Source of the DNA: Geothermobacter hydrogeniphilus
Lineage (GTDB): Bacteria; Desulfobacterota; Desulfuromonadia; Desulfuromonadales; Geothermobacteraceae
Length of the DNA stretch: 64,000 nucleotides
Assembly (NCBI RefSeq): GCF_002093115.1
Contig: NZ_NAAD01000003.1
Location: 1-64,000 of the forward strand
Direction: 5' to 3'
This document shows positions 25,004 to 33,924 of this stretch, in pieces (the first letter of the stretch is position 1; each line of letters opens with the position of its first letter). Below the pieces are notes generated by a model that saw nothing but the letters and a program-made list of their open reading frames with translations, made no database searches and was not told where the DNA came from. Position numbers and translations under genes: made by a program.

Positions 25004-26354
25004 CCTGCTACCCGCCTTGTTGCTGATCGTATTGTCGGCGGGCAACGGATATTGCGGCGCCGATTATTCCGGGCGGTTGCTCGGGCACAGCCTCTGGCAG
25101 GGTGAGGTGCGCCTGACCGGACCGGTCGAGGTGCCGCTCGAAACCACCCTGACCATCGCCGCCGGTTGTCGGGTGACGGCGGCGAGCCCCGCCGCCAAGC
25201 TCACGGTTCGCGGCACCCTGCTGGTCCAGGGGAGCGAAAGTGAACCGGTGGTGTTCCAGACGCCGCCGGGCTGGCAGGGGATTGAATTCATGGAGTCGAA
25301 CGGCAAAAGCATCATTCGCCAGGCCCGTTTTGCCGACAGTGAGGCGGCCCTGAGCAGTTACGGCAGCCACTTCGAAGTCACCGACAGTGAGTTTTCCAAC
25401 TGCCGGTTCGGTGTCCGGCTGCTGCGCGAGTCGGATCCGCTGATTGCCGGCAACCGCTTCATCGGCGGCAAGATCGCCATCGACAACGAGATGCGCTCCA
25501 GTCCGACCATCCGCGACAACCTGTTTCGGGGATTCAAGCAGATGGCGATCCTCGCTTCTCACAACAGCCGGGGAATGATCAGCAACAATCGTTTTATCGG
25601 CAATCAGCAGGGGGTCGGTCTGCAGCAGCCCTACCCGGACAAGGTGGTCGACAACCTGTTCCGCGACAACGAGATCGCCATGTTCTGCAACCAGACCAAG
25701 GACACCCCGCAGATTCTCAACAACCGTTTCGAGAACAACCGCACCGCGCTGATCAACTACGCCTTCGCCTATCCACGGGTGCGCGGCAATGTTTTTGTCG
25801 GCAACGGCATCGCCATCCGCAACGACCAGTACGGCTCGCCCTTCGTCGAGAACAACCGTTTCGAGAAGAATGAAACCGCCATCTACAACTATCGCAAATC
25901 GAATCCGCGTATCCGCAACAACATCATTGCCGACAATGATCTGGCCCTGTTCTGCGACTACTCTTCCTATCCGCTGGTGCGGGAGAACAATTTTCTCGGT
26001 AACCGCCAGGCGGTCAAGCTCGGTATCTACCAGAGCGCTGACTGGGAAAAACGGTCCGGATCAAAGGCTCTGGTGATGCAGAAATCACGCGAGCGGGGCA
26101 GCAAGAACAGCATGCTGGCCCAGGCGCCGACCGACTTCGAGGACCGGATCGACGTGTCGAAGAACTGGTGGGGCGGGGACAACCAGCGCCTGGCTGCCGC
26201 CGACGAGAAGACCAATGACGATCTTTTCTGGGATCGCCATGATCAGCCGACCGTGGTCTACGAGGGCTTTGGACCGGAGGCTTATCAGCTCGATCGGGTG
26301 GTGTTCCAGCCGGTCCTCGATGCCCCGGTCGCCGCCGCGGGACCGCAAAGATGA
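24978..26354 (+). CDS. Right-handed parallel beta-helix protein
   Basis: A protein of 458 residues with a signal peptide (LLLIVLSAGNGYCG). At least eleven beta-helix coils are visible, with repeated NNRF, DNLFR and NNIIADND patterns and a stack of Asn side chains, then a charged insertion (SRERGSKNSM) and the closing NWWGGDNQ strand. It starts inside the preceding gene (26-bp overlap) and its stop overlaps the next start (ATGA), so translation is probably coupled. Likely polysaccharide- or surface-binding. Confidence 0.85.
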   Translation: MFNRFLRVSLLPALLLIVLSAGNGYCGADYSGRLLGHSLWQGEVRLTGPVEVPLETTLTIAAGCRVTAASPAAKLTVRGTLLVQGSESEPVVFQTPPGWQGIEFMESNGKSIIRQARFADSEAALSSYGSHFEVTDSEFSNCRFGVRLLRESDPLIAGNRFIGGKIAIDNEMRSSPTIRDNLFRGFKQMAILASHNSRGMISNNRFIGNQQGVGLQQPYPDKVVDNLFRDNEIAMFCNQTKDTPQILNNRFENNRTALINYAFAYPRVRGNVFVGNGIAIRNDQYGSPFVENNRFEKNETAIYNYRKSNPRIRNNIIADNDLALFCDYSSYPLVRENNFLGNRQAVKLGIYQSADWEKRSGSKALVMQKSRERGSKNSMLAQAPTDFEDRIDVSKNWWGGDNQRLAAADEKTNDDLFWDRHDQPTVVYEGFGPEAYQLDRVVFQPVLDAPVAAAGPQR

Positions 26355-27385
26355 AGGCTCTGCTGCTGGTGCTGATTCTCGCGCTGCTGCCGCAGGCGGC
26401 CGTTGCCGGTCGGGTTTCCGGCCGGGTGGTGGCCGACGACCGACCGCTGGCCGGTCTGCGGGTCGGGGCCTACCGGGACCTGCTGCCGGGCAGTGAACCG
26501 CTGGCGAGTACCCGCAGCGACGCCGAAGGGCTCTACCATTTCGATCTGCCGGAAGGACGCTACGCTTTTTTCGCCGCCGATCGGGACCATCGGCTGTTCG
26601 CCTTCAGCGGCCGCAATCCGGTCATTGTCGGCAAGGATGACCTCTGGCTGGGACTGCAGGCGGTACCCGTGAGTGCCGCCGTGGTCAGTGATTATGATGA
26701 CGAGTACAGCGCCGCCCTGGAAGGCCGGGTTCTCTTTGCCGGCAAGCCGCTGGCCGGAGCGTTCGTCTACCTCTACCTCGATACCGCCGAGGGCCTGAAA
26801 GGGCAGGGGTACCGGATGTCGCCGCCGACCGGGGCGGACGGCAGCTTCTTTTTTGACAATCTGCCGGAAAGCAGTTACTTCGTTCTTGCCCGGCAGCGTC
26901 AGAACGGCCAGCAGGTGGGGCCGGTGCTGACCGGAGATCGGATCGGGTTTTACCCGGGCAACCCGGTAGTGCTGCGGGCCGGAAAGGTGCTGAAGATAGA
27001 ACTGGCGACGGTGGAGAAGCAGCACAGCGCCGCGGCCAGTGAAACTTTGCTGCCCGCCGGAGCCACCCGGATCAGCGGCCGGGTGGTCGATGCCGCCGGG
27101 CAGCCGGCGGCGGGGGTGCATGTCTTTGCCTATACCAACCGGGTCATCGGTCACCAGCGACCGGCCGCGTTGTCGAGTCCGACCGGCGCCGACGGCCGGT
27201 TCCAGGTTTTTCTGCCGACCGGCGGTACCTACTATCTCGGCGCCCGGGAATTCTACGGCGACTCCCCGGCGCCTGGGGAACGCTTCGGTCTCTACCAGGA
27301 GACCGCCGACCACGGCCTGACGGTCGCGACCGGAGAGAGGGTCGACAAGCTGCGGATCGTCGTCGAACCGATCCGCCTGGAGTAG
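26351..27385 (+). CDS. Carboxypeptidase-regulatory-like secreted protein, three modules
   Basis: A protein of 344 residues with a signal peptide ending at LPQAAVAG. Modules: GRVVADDRPLAGLRVGAY; GRVLFAGKPLAGAFVYLYLD with LPESSYFVLARQRQNGQ and GDRIGFYPGNP; and GRVVDAAGQPAAGVHVFAY with GGTYYLGAREFYGD and GERFGLYQET. Overlapping start with the upstream beta-helix gene and 3 bp to the next one. It is the fourth protein of this module type in the region counting the minus-strand lipoprotein. Confidence 0.82.
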   Translation: MKALLLVLILALLPQAAVAGRVSGRVVADDRPLAGLRVGAYRDLLPGSEPLASTRSDAEGLYHFDLPEGRYAFFAADRDHRLFAFSGRNPVIVGKDDLWLGLQAVPVSAAVVSDYDDEYSAALEGRVLFAGKPLAGAFVYLYLDTAEGLKGQGYRMSPPTGADGSFFFDNLPESSYFVLARQRQNGQQVGPVLTGDRIGFYPGNPVVLRAGKVLKIELATVEKQHSAAASETLLPAGATRISGRVVDAAGQPAAGVHVFAYTNRVIGHQRPAALSSPTGADGRFQVFLPTGGTYYLGAREFYGDSPAPGERFGLYQETADHGLTVATGERVDKLRIVVEPIRLE

Positions 27386-27388
27386 CTG

Positions 27389-28237
27389 ATGCGTCTGTGC
27401 CGGAGATTGCTGATCCTGTTGTTGCTGCTGCCGGGGGCCTGCGCCAGGCCGCAACCGCCCGTTCTGACGTTCGGCGACCATGTCATTGCCGGGGCGGAGA
27501 CCTGGAGCGGCGAGGTGCGGATCAGCGGCGTGGTGACGGTCAAGAAAACCGGCTTGCTGACCATCCTGCCCGGCACCCGGGTGCTGTTCGCGAAGGTTGA
27601 CCGCGACGGTGACGGTATCGGTGATGCCGAGTTGCTGGTCGAAGGTCGGCTGGTGGCGCGCGGCCGCAGCGAGCAGCCGATTCTGTTCAGCAGTGCCGAA
27701 CAGGAACCGGCCCCGGCCGACTGGAAATATCTTTATCTTGATTTCGCCCGTCCCGCGGAAATCTCTCACCTGATCTCAGAGTACGCCTACAGCGGCATCC
27801 AGATTCATTTCAGCAAGGCGCAACTGACCGATTCCGAGTTTCGGTACAATATCGACGGGGTTCGTTTCTCGACCGTCAACCTGGAGCTGGCCCGCAACCT
27901 GATTCACCATAATCGCAACGGATTGCGTTACGAGGAGCGTCGCAGCACCGGCCGCGTCCACCACAACACCATCCGTGACAATGACGTCGGCCTGTTTGTC
28001 GTCACCCGTTCGAGCGGTCGGGTTCTGGTTGAACAGAACAACATCGTCAACAACCGCGAGTACCAGGTCAAGTTCGGCCTGCAGCAGCGCCGGAATGTTG
28101 CCTTTCCGCGCAACTGGTGGGGGACCACCGATCCCCGCACCATCCAGCGGCAGTTTTTCGACCATCGCTTCGACGGTACTCTCGGTCGTGCCGAGGCCCC
28201 GCAATTCCTGCTCGCGCCGGTGCCGGGGACGCCGTAA
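27389..28237 (+). CDS. Beta-helix lipoprotein
   Basis: A protein of 282 residues with lipobox LPGAC. An N-terminal strand region (WSGEVRISGVVTVKKTGLLTI, then VEGRLVARGRSEQPILFSS) matches the start of the two larger beta-helix proteins. Five or six coils follow (NIDGVRFS, NLIHHNRNGLRYE, NTIRDNDVGLFV, NNIVNNREYQVKF) and the closing NWWGTTDP. It is the last gene of the plus-strand array; a MITE-like repeat lies downstream and no clear terminator is seen. Confidence 0.82.
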   Translation: MRLCRRLLILLLLLPGACARPQPPVLTFGDHVIAGAETWSGEVRISGVVTVKKTGLLTILPGTRVLFAKVDRDGDGIGDAELLVEGRLVARGRSEQPILFSSAEQEPAPADWKYLYLDFARPAEISHLISEYAYSGIQIHFSKAQLTDSEFRYNIDGVRFSTVNLELARNLIHHNRNGLRYEERRSTGRVHHNTIRDNDVGLFVVTRSSGRVLVEQNNIVNNREYQVKFGLQQRRNVAFPRNWWGTTDPRTIQRQFFDHRFDGTLGRAEAPQFLLAPVPGTP

Positions 28238-28299
28238 GCTGGGAGTTTCCCGGCTCGCACCATTGGCGATTGTTCGTCCAGATGGTATCCTCCATGAAT

Positions 28300-28460
28300 C
28301 CTGAATCAGTGAGCCCCTTGTCGGCGGACAGCACACGTCATTGATCTGCCTGAGCTTCCCAAAAATCACCAGCGAACCTATGGGTGCGCTTCAGATTTTT
28401 GAAAACCTTATTCAGGCCAGGCACTTGCACTCTTCGCCCAACAGGAACTCACCGATTCAG
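28300..28460 (+). repeat. MITE-like repeat, copy B
   Basis: A 161-bp element bounded by CCTGAATCAGTGAG and CTCACCGATTCAG. The core CACCAGCGAACCTATGGGTGCGCTTCAGATTTTTGAAAA is shared with copies at 8491, 33282, 46918, 55317 and 59951. It has no coding capacity and lies just upstream of the alpha/beta hydrolase gene. Confidence 0.85.
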
Positions 28461-28482
28461 ATGAACGCAAAGGAGGTCTGTC

Positions 28483-29259
28483 ATGCTCAGTTTTGACGAT
28501 ATCGGTCGTGGCCCGGCGGTGGTGCTTGTTCATGGATTTCCCCTCTGCCGGAAGATGTGGCGTCCGCAGGTCGATGAACTGGTCGCTGCCGGTTACCGGG
28601 TGATCACTCCGGACCTGCCGGGATTCGGCCAGTCGCCGCTGTCGGGTGAGGCAAGCATGGATGGCTACGCCGATGCCCTGGTCGAAATGCTCGATAAGCT
28701 GGAACTCGATCAGGCGGTTGTCGGCGGGATGTCGATGGGTGGCTATGTCCTCTGCAACCTGCTGGACCGTTACCCGCGGCGGTTGTCAGCGGCAATGTTC
28801 CTGATGACCCGTGCCGCGGCCGATGACGAGGCGGGGAAGGCGAAGCGGACCGCTCTGGCGGCCGAGGCCGCCGCCGGCAACCTGACGCCGATTGCCGAGG
28901 CTTTCGAAGCGATTCTGTTCGCTCCGGGGATCGCGCAGCAGCGGCCCGAGCTGGTTATGCAGGTGCGTTCATGGATGCTCGCGACCCCGTCGCGCGGGGT
29001 CGCCGGCGGACTGCTGGCGATGCGTGACCGACGTGATTATCTCGAACAGTTGCGCCATTTCGACCTGCCGGCGCTGGTGGTAGGGGCCGAGCAGGATGTC
29101 GCCATCGCCCTCGGCCATTCGCAGTTGCTCGCCGAGCAATTGCCCGCCGCCCGATTTGAAACCATTCCCGGAGCCGGTCACCTGGCAAACCTTGAACAAC
29201 CGCAGATGTTCAGCGCCGTGCTGCGGGATTTCCTTGCGGAGTTGGCGTTGGAGGAATAA
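28483..29259 (+). CDS. Alpha/beta-fold hydrolase
   Basis: A protein of 258 residues. Oxyanion-hole motif HGFPL near residue 18, nucleophile elbow GMSMGG (Ser near 86), a likely acid Asp in GAEQDV, and the catalytic His in GAGHLAN. This is the typical size and layout of 3-oxoadipate enol-lactonase-like or carboxylesterase-like hydrolases; the substrate cannot be told. The ATG has an AAAGGAGG ribosome site. A hairpin follows the stop. Confidence 0.88.
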   Translation: MLSFDDIGRGPAVVLVHGFPLCRKMWRPQVDELVAAGYRVITPDLPGFGQSPLSGEASMDGYADALVEMLDKLELDQAVVGGMSMGGYVLCNLLDRYPRRLSAAMFLMTRAAADDEAGKAKRTALAAEAAAGNLTPIAEAFEAILFAPGIAQQRPELVMQVRSWMLATPSRGVAGGLLAMRDRRDYLEQLRHFDLPALVVGAEQDVAIALGHSQLLAEQLPAARFETIPGAGHLANLEQPQMFSAVLRDFLAELALEE

Positions 29260-29265
29260 GTTGTG

Positions 29266-29297
29266 AGCTGCCGGCTGTCAGCCGGCAGCTTCCTTTT
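29266..29297 (+). terminator. Probable terminator
   Basis: Perfect stem AGCTGCCGGC / GCCGGCAGCT with loop TGTCA, then TCCTTTTCC. It is just after the hydrolase stop; the T-tract is imperfect. Confidence 0.6.
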
Positions 29298-29345
29298 CCA
29301 GGCTTGCGCTTGCCTGCCTCCGATTCCTGCTGTATTCTCGCGGCC

Positions 29346-30587
29346 ATGTCGGCTACTTTTCTTTTTCTGCTGCTGGCGGTCTATGCTGGCAAACTGCTGC
29401 TGCGTGCCCTCAATCTGAGATTTCTCGCCCGTCACGGTGATGATATCCCCGATGGCTGGGAAGCGGATATCGACCGGGACCGGCTGCGAAAGGCGAACCG
29501 CTACACCCTCGCCGGCAGTCGGCTGGGGTTGCTCGAATCGTTGTTCAGCCAGGTCCTGGGGCTGTTGTTCGCCTTTCTGCTGCTGCCCCATTATGATGCC
29601 TGGGTGCAGGCGAAGAGCAGTCATCTGGTGCTCCAGGGGCTGCTTTTTTTCGGTCTGCTGGGACTTGCCCAGGCGCTGCTCGGCCTTCCGTTCAGCGCCT
29701 GGCGGACCTTCGTCATCGAAGCGCGTTTCGGTTTCAACCGGACCGGCTGGCGGCTCTGGCTGCAGGACCTGCTGAAGGGTTCCCTGGTCTCGGCCCTCCT
29801 CTTCGCAGCGCTGGTGTCGGGGGCGCTGGCCCTGGTTCTCTGGAGCCCGCACGGGTGGTGGCTGCCGGTCTGGGGCTTCATGGCGCTGCTCAGCCTGTTG
29901 CTGCTCTATATCTCCCCCTGCCTGATCGAACCGCTCTTTTTCAAATTTTCTCCGCTGCGGCGTCCCGGGCTCGAAAACCGTGTGCGGGAGCTGGCGGAGG
30001 GGGCGGGGATCAAGGTCTCGCGCGTGCAGCAGGTTGACGCCTCGCGTCGCAGCGGCCATTCCAACGCCTATTTTACCGGTATCGGCCGGGTCAAGCGGAT
30101 CGTGCTGTTCGACACCCTGCTGGAGCAGCTGGAGGATGGGCAGGTGCTGGCCGTCCTGGCCCACGAACTGGGGCACTGGAAACACGGGCACCTGCGTCGT
30201 CGCCTGGTTGCCGGTCAGCTGGTCAGCCTGGCTGCCTGCCTGTCCGCCTGGTGGCTGCTGCAGCAGGACTGGCTGCCGCGGCTGGTCGGCGCCGCCGATC
30301 TGAGCTTCTGCGGGCGGCTGGTGGTGCTGTCCCTGCTCGGCGGCCTGCTCGGGTTCTGCTGGACGCCTGTTGCCAGCTGGCTGTCACGGCGTCATGAGCG
30401 GCAGGCCGATCGCTACGCCGTGCAGGCAACCGGACAACCAGGGGAGCTGGCCGCCGCGTTGCGGCGGATGGCACGTGAGAATCTCAGCAACCTGCATCCC
30501 CATCCCCTCTACGCGGCGATCTATTTCTCCCATCCCCCGGTGGTGGAGCGTGTTGCCGCCCTAGTGGAGGCGGACGAAGGGCCATGA
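29346..30587 (+). CDS. M48-family membrane metalloprotease (Ste24-like)
   Basis: A protein of 413 residues with several membrane segments. The zinc-protease motif HELGH lies at about 273-277, and the downstream RRHERQADRYA segment supplies the third ligand. The N-terminal membrane domain resembles the CAAX-prenyl-protease-1 N-terminal region (LRKANRYTLAGSRLGLLESLF). The bacterial role is probably membrane protein quality control. The start at ATG 29346 places the first hydrophobic helix at the N-terminus. The stop overlaps the MFS gene (ATGA). Confidence 0.9.
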   Translation: MSATFLFLLLAVYAGKLLLRALNLRFLARHGDDIPDGWEADIDRDRLRKANRYTLAGSRLGLLESLFSQVLGLLFAFLLLPHYDAWVQAKSSHLVLQGLLFFGLLGLAQALLGLPFSAWRTFVIEARFGFNRTGWRLWLQDLLKGSLVSALLFAALVSGALALVLWSPHGWWLPVWGFMALLSLLLLYISPCLIEPLFFKFSPLRRPGLENRVRELAEGAGIKVSRVQQVDASRRSGHSNAYFTGIGRVKRIVLFDTLLEQLEDGQVLAVLAHELGHWKHGHLRRRLVAGQLVSLAACLSAWWLLQQDWLPRLVGAADLSFCGRLVVLSLLGGLLGFCWTPVASWLSRRHERQADRYAVQATGQPGELAAALRRMARENLSNLHPHPLYAAIYFSHPPVVERVAALVEADEGP

Positions 30588-31750
30588 AACTGATCATCCT
30601 CACCACTCTGCTGACCCTGTCGGCGCTCTATGCTCCCCAGCCGTTGCTGCCGGTGCTGGCGCGTGAATTCGGCGTCAGTCGTGACGCCGTCGCCCTGCTG
30701 ACCACGATCGCCTTTATCCCGTTGAGTGTCGCGCCGTTGCTGTACGGTTACCTGCTGCAGTCGGTCTCCGCGCGGCGGATGCTGCGCTGCAGTCTGTTGC
30801 TGCTGGGACTGTCGGAGTTTTTTTTCGCCGCTGCCAATGTTTTTCCGCTGCTGCTCGGCCTGCGCCTGCTGCAGGGGCTGCTGGTGCCGGCGATACTCAC
30901 CGCCCTGATGACCTATGTCTCCCAGCGATCGACGGCGGGTACCGTGCAGCGTTCCATGGCCGTCTATATCGCCGCGACGATTCTCGGCGGTTTCCTCGGT
31001 CGCCTCTGTTCCGGGGGATTGGCGACCCTGTTCGGCTGGCGCAGCAGTTTCATCGTCCTCGGCATCAGTCTGTTGCTTTGCGCCTGGCTGCTCGGGCGGC
31101 TGCAGGATGTCAGTGAGGTTCAGCTGGCAAAACCCCACCCGCGCCTGCTCTGGCAGGTGCTGCGTCAGGGCTGGTTTCTGCGTACCTATCTCGCCGTCTT
31201 CTGCCTGTTCCTGGTGTTTGCCGCGGTGATGAACTATCTTCCCTTCCGGCTGACGGAAATCAGCAGTGAGGCGAGCGAACTGCGGATCGGGCTGATGTAT
31301 TCCGGCTACCTGATGGGGGTGGTCACGGCGCTTGCCGCGGTGCGGATTATCAATCGCTGCGGCGGGGCGATTTTTGCCATGCTGATCGGCTTCAGTGGCT
31401 ACCTGGTGGCTATCGGCGGCCTGCTCGGCAGCAGTGTCGTCGGCCTGTTCGCCGACATGTTCCTTTTCTGCGGCTCGATGTTTCTGATACACGCCACTGC
31501 TTCCGGATGGCTCAACCGTTCGGCCGGCAGTCACAAGGGGGTGGTCAACGGGCTCTACATCGCCTTCTATTACGGCGGTGGCGTGGTCGGTTCGTCACTG
31601 CCCGGTCCGATTTACAGCCGTTTCGGCTGGGAGGGGGTGGTCTACGGGCTTGCCGCCGTTGCCGCGCTCGGGCTGGGGCTGGTTTTCTCCTGTCTCGGTG
31701 CGCAGAACAAGGGGTTGCCGGTGCTGGTCGAGGATCAGGAGCGGTTCTGA
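30584..31750 (+). CDS. MFS transporter
   Basis: A protein of 388 residues with about twelve membrane helices. The N-terminal ALYAPQPLLPVLAREFGVS and the loop after helix 2 (GYLLQSVSARRML) fit the YnfM/drug-H+-antiporter-like branch of the major facilitator superfamily. The substrate is unknown. It overlaps the protease gene by 4 bp, so the two are co-transcribed. Confidence 0.87.
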   Translation: MKLIILTTLLTLSALYAPQPLLPVLAREFGVSRDAVALLTTIAFIPLSVAPLLYGYLLQSVSARRMLRCSLLLLGLSEFFFAAANVFPLLLGLRLLQGLLVPAILTALMTYVSQRSTAGTVQRSMAVYIAATILGGFLGRLCSGGLATLFGWRSSFIVLGISLLLCAWLLGRLQDVSEVQLAKPHPRLLWQVLRQGWFLRTYLAVFCLFLVFAAVMNYLPFRLTEISSEASELRIGLMYSGYLMGVVTALAAVRIINRCGGAIFAMLIGFSGYLVAIGGLLGSSVVGLFADMFLFCGSMFLIHATASGWLNRSAGSHKGVVNGLYIAFYYGGGVVGSSLPGPIYSRFGWEGVVYGLAAVAALGLGLVFSCLGAQNKGLPVLVEDQERF

Positions 31751-31754
31751 AAAG

Positions 31755-31783
31755 TTGACAGCCGCCCCTTCTGAGGGTACAAC
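31755..31783 (+). promoter_or_regulatory. Candidate sigma-70 promoter for the FKBP gene
   Basis: TTGACA (31755-31760), a 17-bp spacer and TACAAC (31778-31783), about 100 bp before the FKBP start. Downstream (31811-31857) lies a short GAATCCGTGAATC...CTTGCGGATTCAG inverted pair resembling the ends of the MITE-like element without its core. Confidence 0.45.
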
Positions 31784-31882
31784 TTGAAAAGTTTTTTATC
31801 TTATTTCCCGTCCGAATCCGTGAATCTGTGCCGCCGGCCGGCGACGAGCTTGCGGATTCAGACCCAATCGAAAGGAAGATCA

Positions 31883-32557
31883 ATGAAACGCATTGTCACA
31901 CTGCTGGCCCTGGCCGGCTTCTGCTGTGTCGGGGTACTGCAGGCGGCAGCTGAAACGAAGAAACCGACCTCTCTCGAAGATCGGGTCAGCTACGGCATCG
32001 GGATGAATATCGGCAAGGACTTCAAAAACAAGGATTTTGCCGTCAATCCCGAGCTGCTTGCCCAGGGGCTCAAGGATGTGCTCGCCGGCGACAAGACCCT
32101 GATGACCCCCGAGGAAGTGCAGCGGACGATTATGGAACTGCAGTCGGTGCTGCAGAAGAAGATCGGAGACAAGAACCTTGCCGAGGGCAAGGCCTTTTTG
32201 GAGGCCAACAAGAAAAAGGAAGGGGTCAAGGTGACCGCCAGCGGCCTGCAGTACAAGGTTCTCAAGGAAGGCAGCGGAGCGACCCCGACCGCGGAGAGCA
32301 ATGTCAAGGTCAACTACAAGGGAACGCTGATCGACGGCACCGAGTTTGACAGCAGCTACAAGCGCGGTCAGCCGGCCACCTTCCAGGTCGGCCGGGTGAT
32401 CAAGGGCTGGGTCGAGGGGCTGCAGCTGATGAAGGTCGGCAGCAAGTACCAGTTCGTGATCCCGCCGGAACTGGCCTACGGCGACCGGGGTGCCGGCCCG
32501 CAGATCGGACCGAACTCGGTGCTGGTGTTCGAAGTTGAACTGCTGGAAGTCAATTGA
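31883..32557 (+). CDS. FKBP-type peptidyl-prolyl isomerase, periplasmic (FkpA/Mip-like)
   Basis: A protein of 224 residues. A signal peptide is followed by a helical dimerisation domain (LEDRVSYGIGMNIGKDF, about 30-110) and a C-terminal FKBP domain (about 118-224) with VKVNYKGTLIDGTEFDSSY, WVEGLQLM, YQFVIPPELAYGDRGAG and LVFEVELLEV. It catalyses proline cis-trans isomerisation and helps fold envelope proteins. The start at ATG 31883 has an AAAGGAAG ribosome site. A strong terminator follows. Confidence 0.95.
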   Translation: MKRIVTLLALAGFCCVGVLQAAAETKKPTSLEDRVSYGIGMNIGKDFKNKDFAVNPELLAQGLKDVLAGDKTLMTPEEVQRTIMELQSVLQKKIGDKNLAEGKAFLEANKKKEGVKVTASGLQYKVLKEGSGATPTAESNVKVNYKGTLIDGTEFDSSYKRGQPATFQVGRVIKGWVEGLQLMKVGSKYQFVIPPELAYGDRGAGPQIGPNSVLVFEVELLEVN

Positions 32558-32578
32558 GTTCCGTTGCCGGATAAAACA

Positions 32579-32621
32579 AAAAAAACGGGCAACTCCTGTT
32601 AGGGTGTTGCCCGTTTTTTTT
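32579..32621 (+). terminator. Rho-independent terminator
   Basis: Stem AAAACGGGCAAC / GTTGCCCGTTTT with a loop of about 14 nt and a run of eight T. It terminates the FKBP transcript. Confidence 0.93.
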
Positions 32622-32734
32622 GCCTCACGGTTGCCAGATGCCAGGCGTTCGCAGGTCGAGGAGCGAGTCGTAGCGGCAGCTATGCTGCAGCGACGAGGCC
32701 AGGGGCAATGGCAGATGTGACCTTTTTCAGCCGC

Positions 32735-33115
32735 CTACCCCTCAGCAGACCAGTGTCCGTGGAGGTTGCAGTACTCGCGGGCGGTCACGGTCGTGGCAGT
32801 GATCAAGAAGGTTGCCTCGGGAGCGTCACCGGGGTTGAGAAATTGGCGGTAGGCTTTGCCGTCGGCCAGCAGTTCGATCCACTCGATGTAGTGATCGTCC
32901 TGCATCGGGTGGGCGACACTGCCGATCTTGACGGTGATGCTGTCGGTGCCGACCTCGATCACCGGGACATGCTTTTCCCGTGCCGCGTCAACGGTATTCT
33001 CCGTCATCAGGGTCATCTTCTGGTTGCAGCAGACCAGCGGCGCGGCCCCGCTGTGAAGGACTTCGACGATGTTGCCGCAGAGTTCGCATTTGTAGACTTC
33101 GAGCTGTTTGGCCAT
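32735..33115 (-). CDS. dfx: Desulfoferrodoxin (superoxide reductase, 2Fe type)
   Basis: A protein of 126 residues. The N-terminal desulforedoxin-like domain has C10, C13, C29 and C30 for the FeCys4 centre. The catalytic iron ligands of the superoxide reductase domain are H49, H69, H75, C116 and H119. It reduces superoxide to peroxide without making oxygen, a common defence in anaerobes. ATG 33115 with AGGAG 7 bp upstream is chosen; a TTG directly before it is the alternative. Single-gene unit, divergent from the nosL-like cluster. Confidence 0.97.
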   Translation of the reverse strand: MAKQLEVYKCELCGNIVEVLHSGAAPLVCCNQKMTLMTENTVDAAREKHVPVIEVGTDSITVKIGSVAHPMQDDHYIEWIELLADGKAYRQFLNPGDAPEATFLITATTVTAREYCNLHGHWSAEG

Positions 33116-33281
33116 CAATTTTCTCCTAGGTAAAGGGGCGGATTCAGGGGTGAAAACAGAGGAAAGCTTACCACAGCCTGACGGTTCTTCAAGTTGGCCG
33201 GGGGACGCTTCGAGGGGCTCCGGAACTTGCCTTCGGCCGTAGACCTGATATAAGGTTTCAATGTTATTTCCATTACTTGTA

Positions 33282-33441
33282 CCTGAATCAGTGAATTCAT
33301 TATCGGCGAACTGTACAAGTTATTGACCCGTCTGCGCTTTCCAGACATCATCGGCGAACCTGCGGGTGCGTCTCAGATCTGGAAATCGCATTCAAGTCAA
33401 ACAGTTGAACTCTTCCTCCGGCATGAACCCACTGACTCAGG
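33282..33441 (+). repeat. MITE-like repeat, copy C
   Basis: A 160-bp element with CCTGAATCAGTGAA and CACTGACTCAGG ends. The core has diverged (CATCGGCGAACCTGCGGGTGCGTCTCAGATCTGGAAA) and belongs with copy F to the CTGCGGG subtype. It occupies much of the dfx-nosL divergent spacer (33116-33459), where no gene is visible. Confidence 0.82.
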
Positions 33442-33459
33442 TTGTAGCCTGGAGTGCCG

Positions 33460-33924
33460 ATGCGCCGAATCTGCCTGTTTTCTGCCGGATTGCTGCTGTT
33501 CTTTTTCACCGGAGCCCTGCCCGCCCTGGCCGGCCCGCCGCCGGTGCCCGGGCCCAAGGTTCGCTGCCCGGTCTGCGGCATGTTCGTCGCGCCCTATGCC
33601 GCCTGGCAGTCGAGCATCCTTTACAGCGATGGCCGTCGTGATTACTTCGACGGTCCGAAGGACCTGTTCCGGCAGTTTTTTTCCCTGGATGAGGCTGGCC
33701 TCAAGTCCGTCCGCGAGGTCTGGGTCACCGAGTACTATTCAGCCCAGCCGATTCCGGCCGATGCGGTCTACTTCATCGGTGGCAGCGACGTGCTCGGCCC
33801 GATGGGAGAGGACCTGGTCCCGGTCAAGGGGCGTAAGGCGGCGGAAACCTTTCTCCGCGACCATGGCGGCAAGCGCATCCTGCAATTCGATGGTCACCAA
33901 CTGAATCCCGTGGCCGCGCAATGA
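33460..33924 (+). CDS. NosL-family secreted protein
   Basis: A protein of 154 residues. Signal peptide (PALAG), then the NosL metal-binding motif CPVCGM (C36, C39, M41) and the conserved WVTEYYSAQPI and GSDVLGPMG segments. NosL proteins bind Cu(I) and deliver copper, classically to nitrous oxide reductase. No nosZ is visible, so the client may be another copper protein or the neighbouring ABC system. There is no Cys lipobox. The start at ATG 33460 follows a CTGGAG ribosome site; the stop overlaps the next gene. Confidence 0.88.
   Translation: MRRICLFSAGLLLFFFTGALPALAGPPPVPGPKVRCPVCGMFVAPYAAWQSSILYSDGRRDYFDGPKDLFRQFFSLDEAGLKSVREVWVTEYYSAQPIPADAVYFIGGSDVLGPMGEDLVPVKGRKAAETFLRDHGGKRILQFDGHQLNPVAAQ

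Noticed and set aside
31811-31857. Short GAATCCGTGAATC...GCGGATTCAG pair as an eighth copy of the MITE-like repeat.
   Set aside because: Only the ends resemble the family and the core is absent; mentioned as a possible remnant but not counted as a copy.
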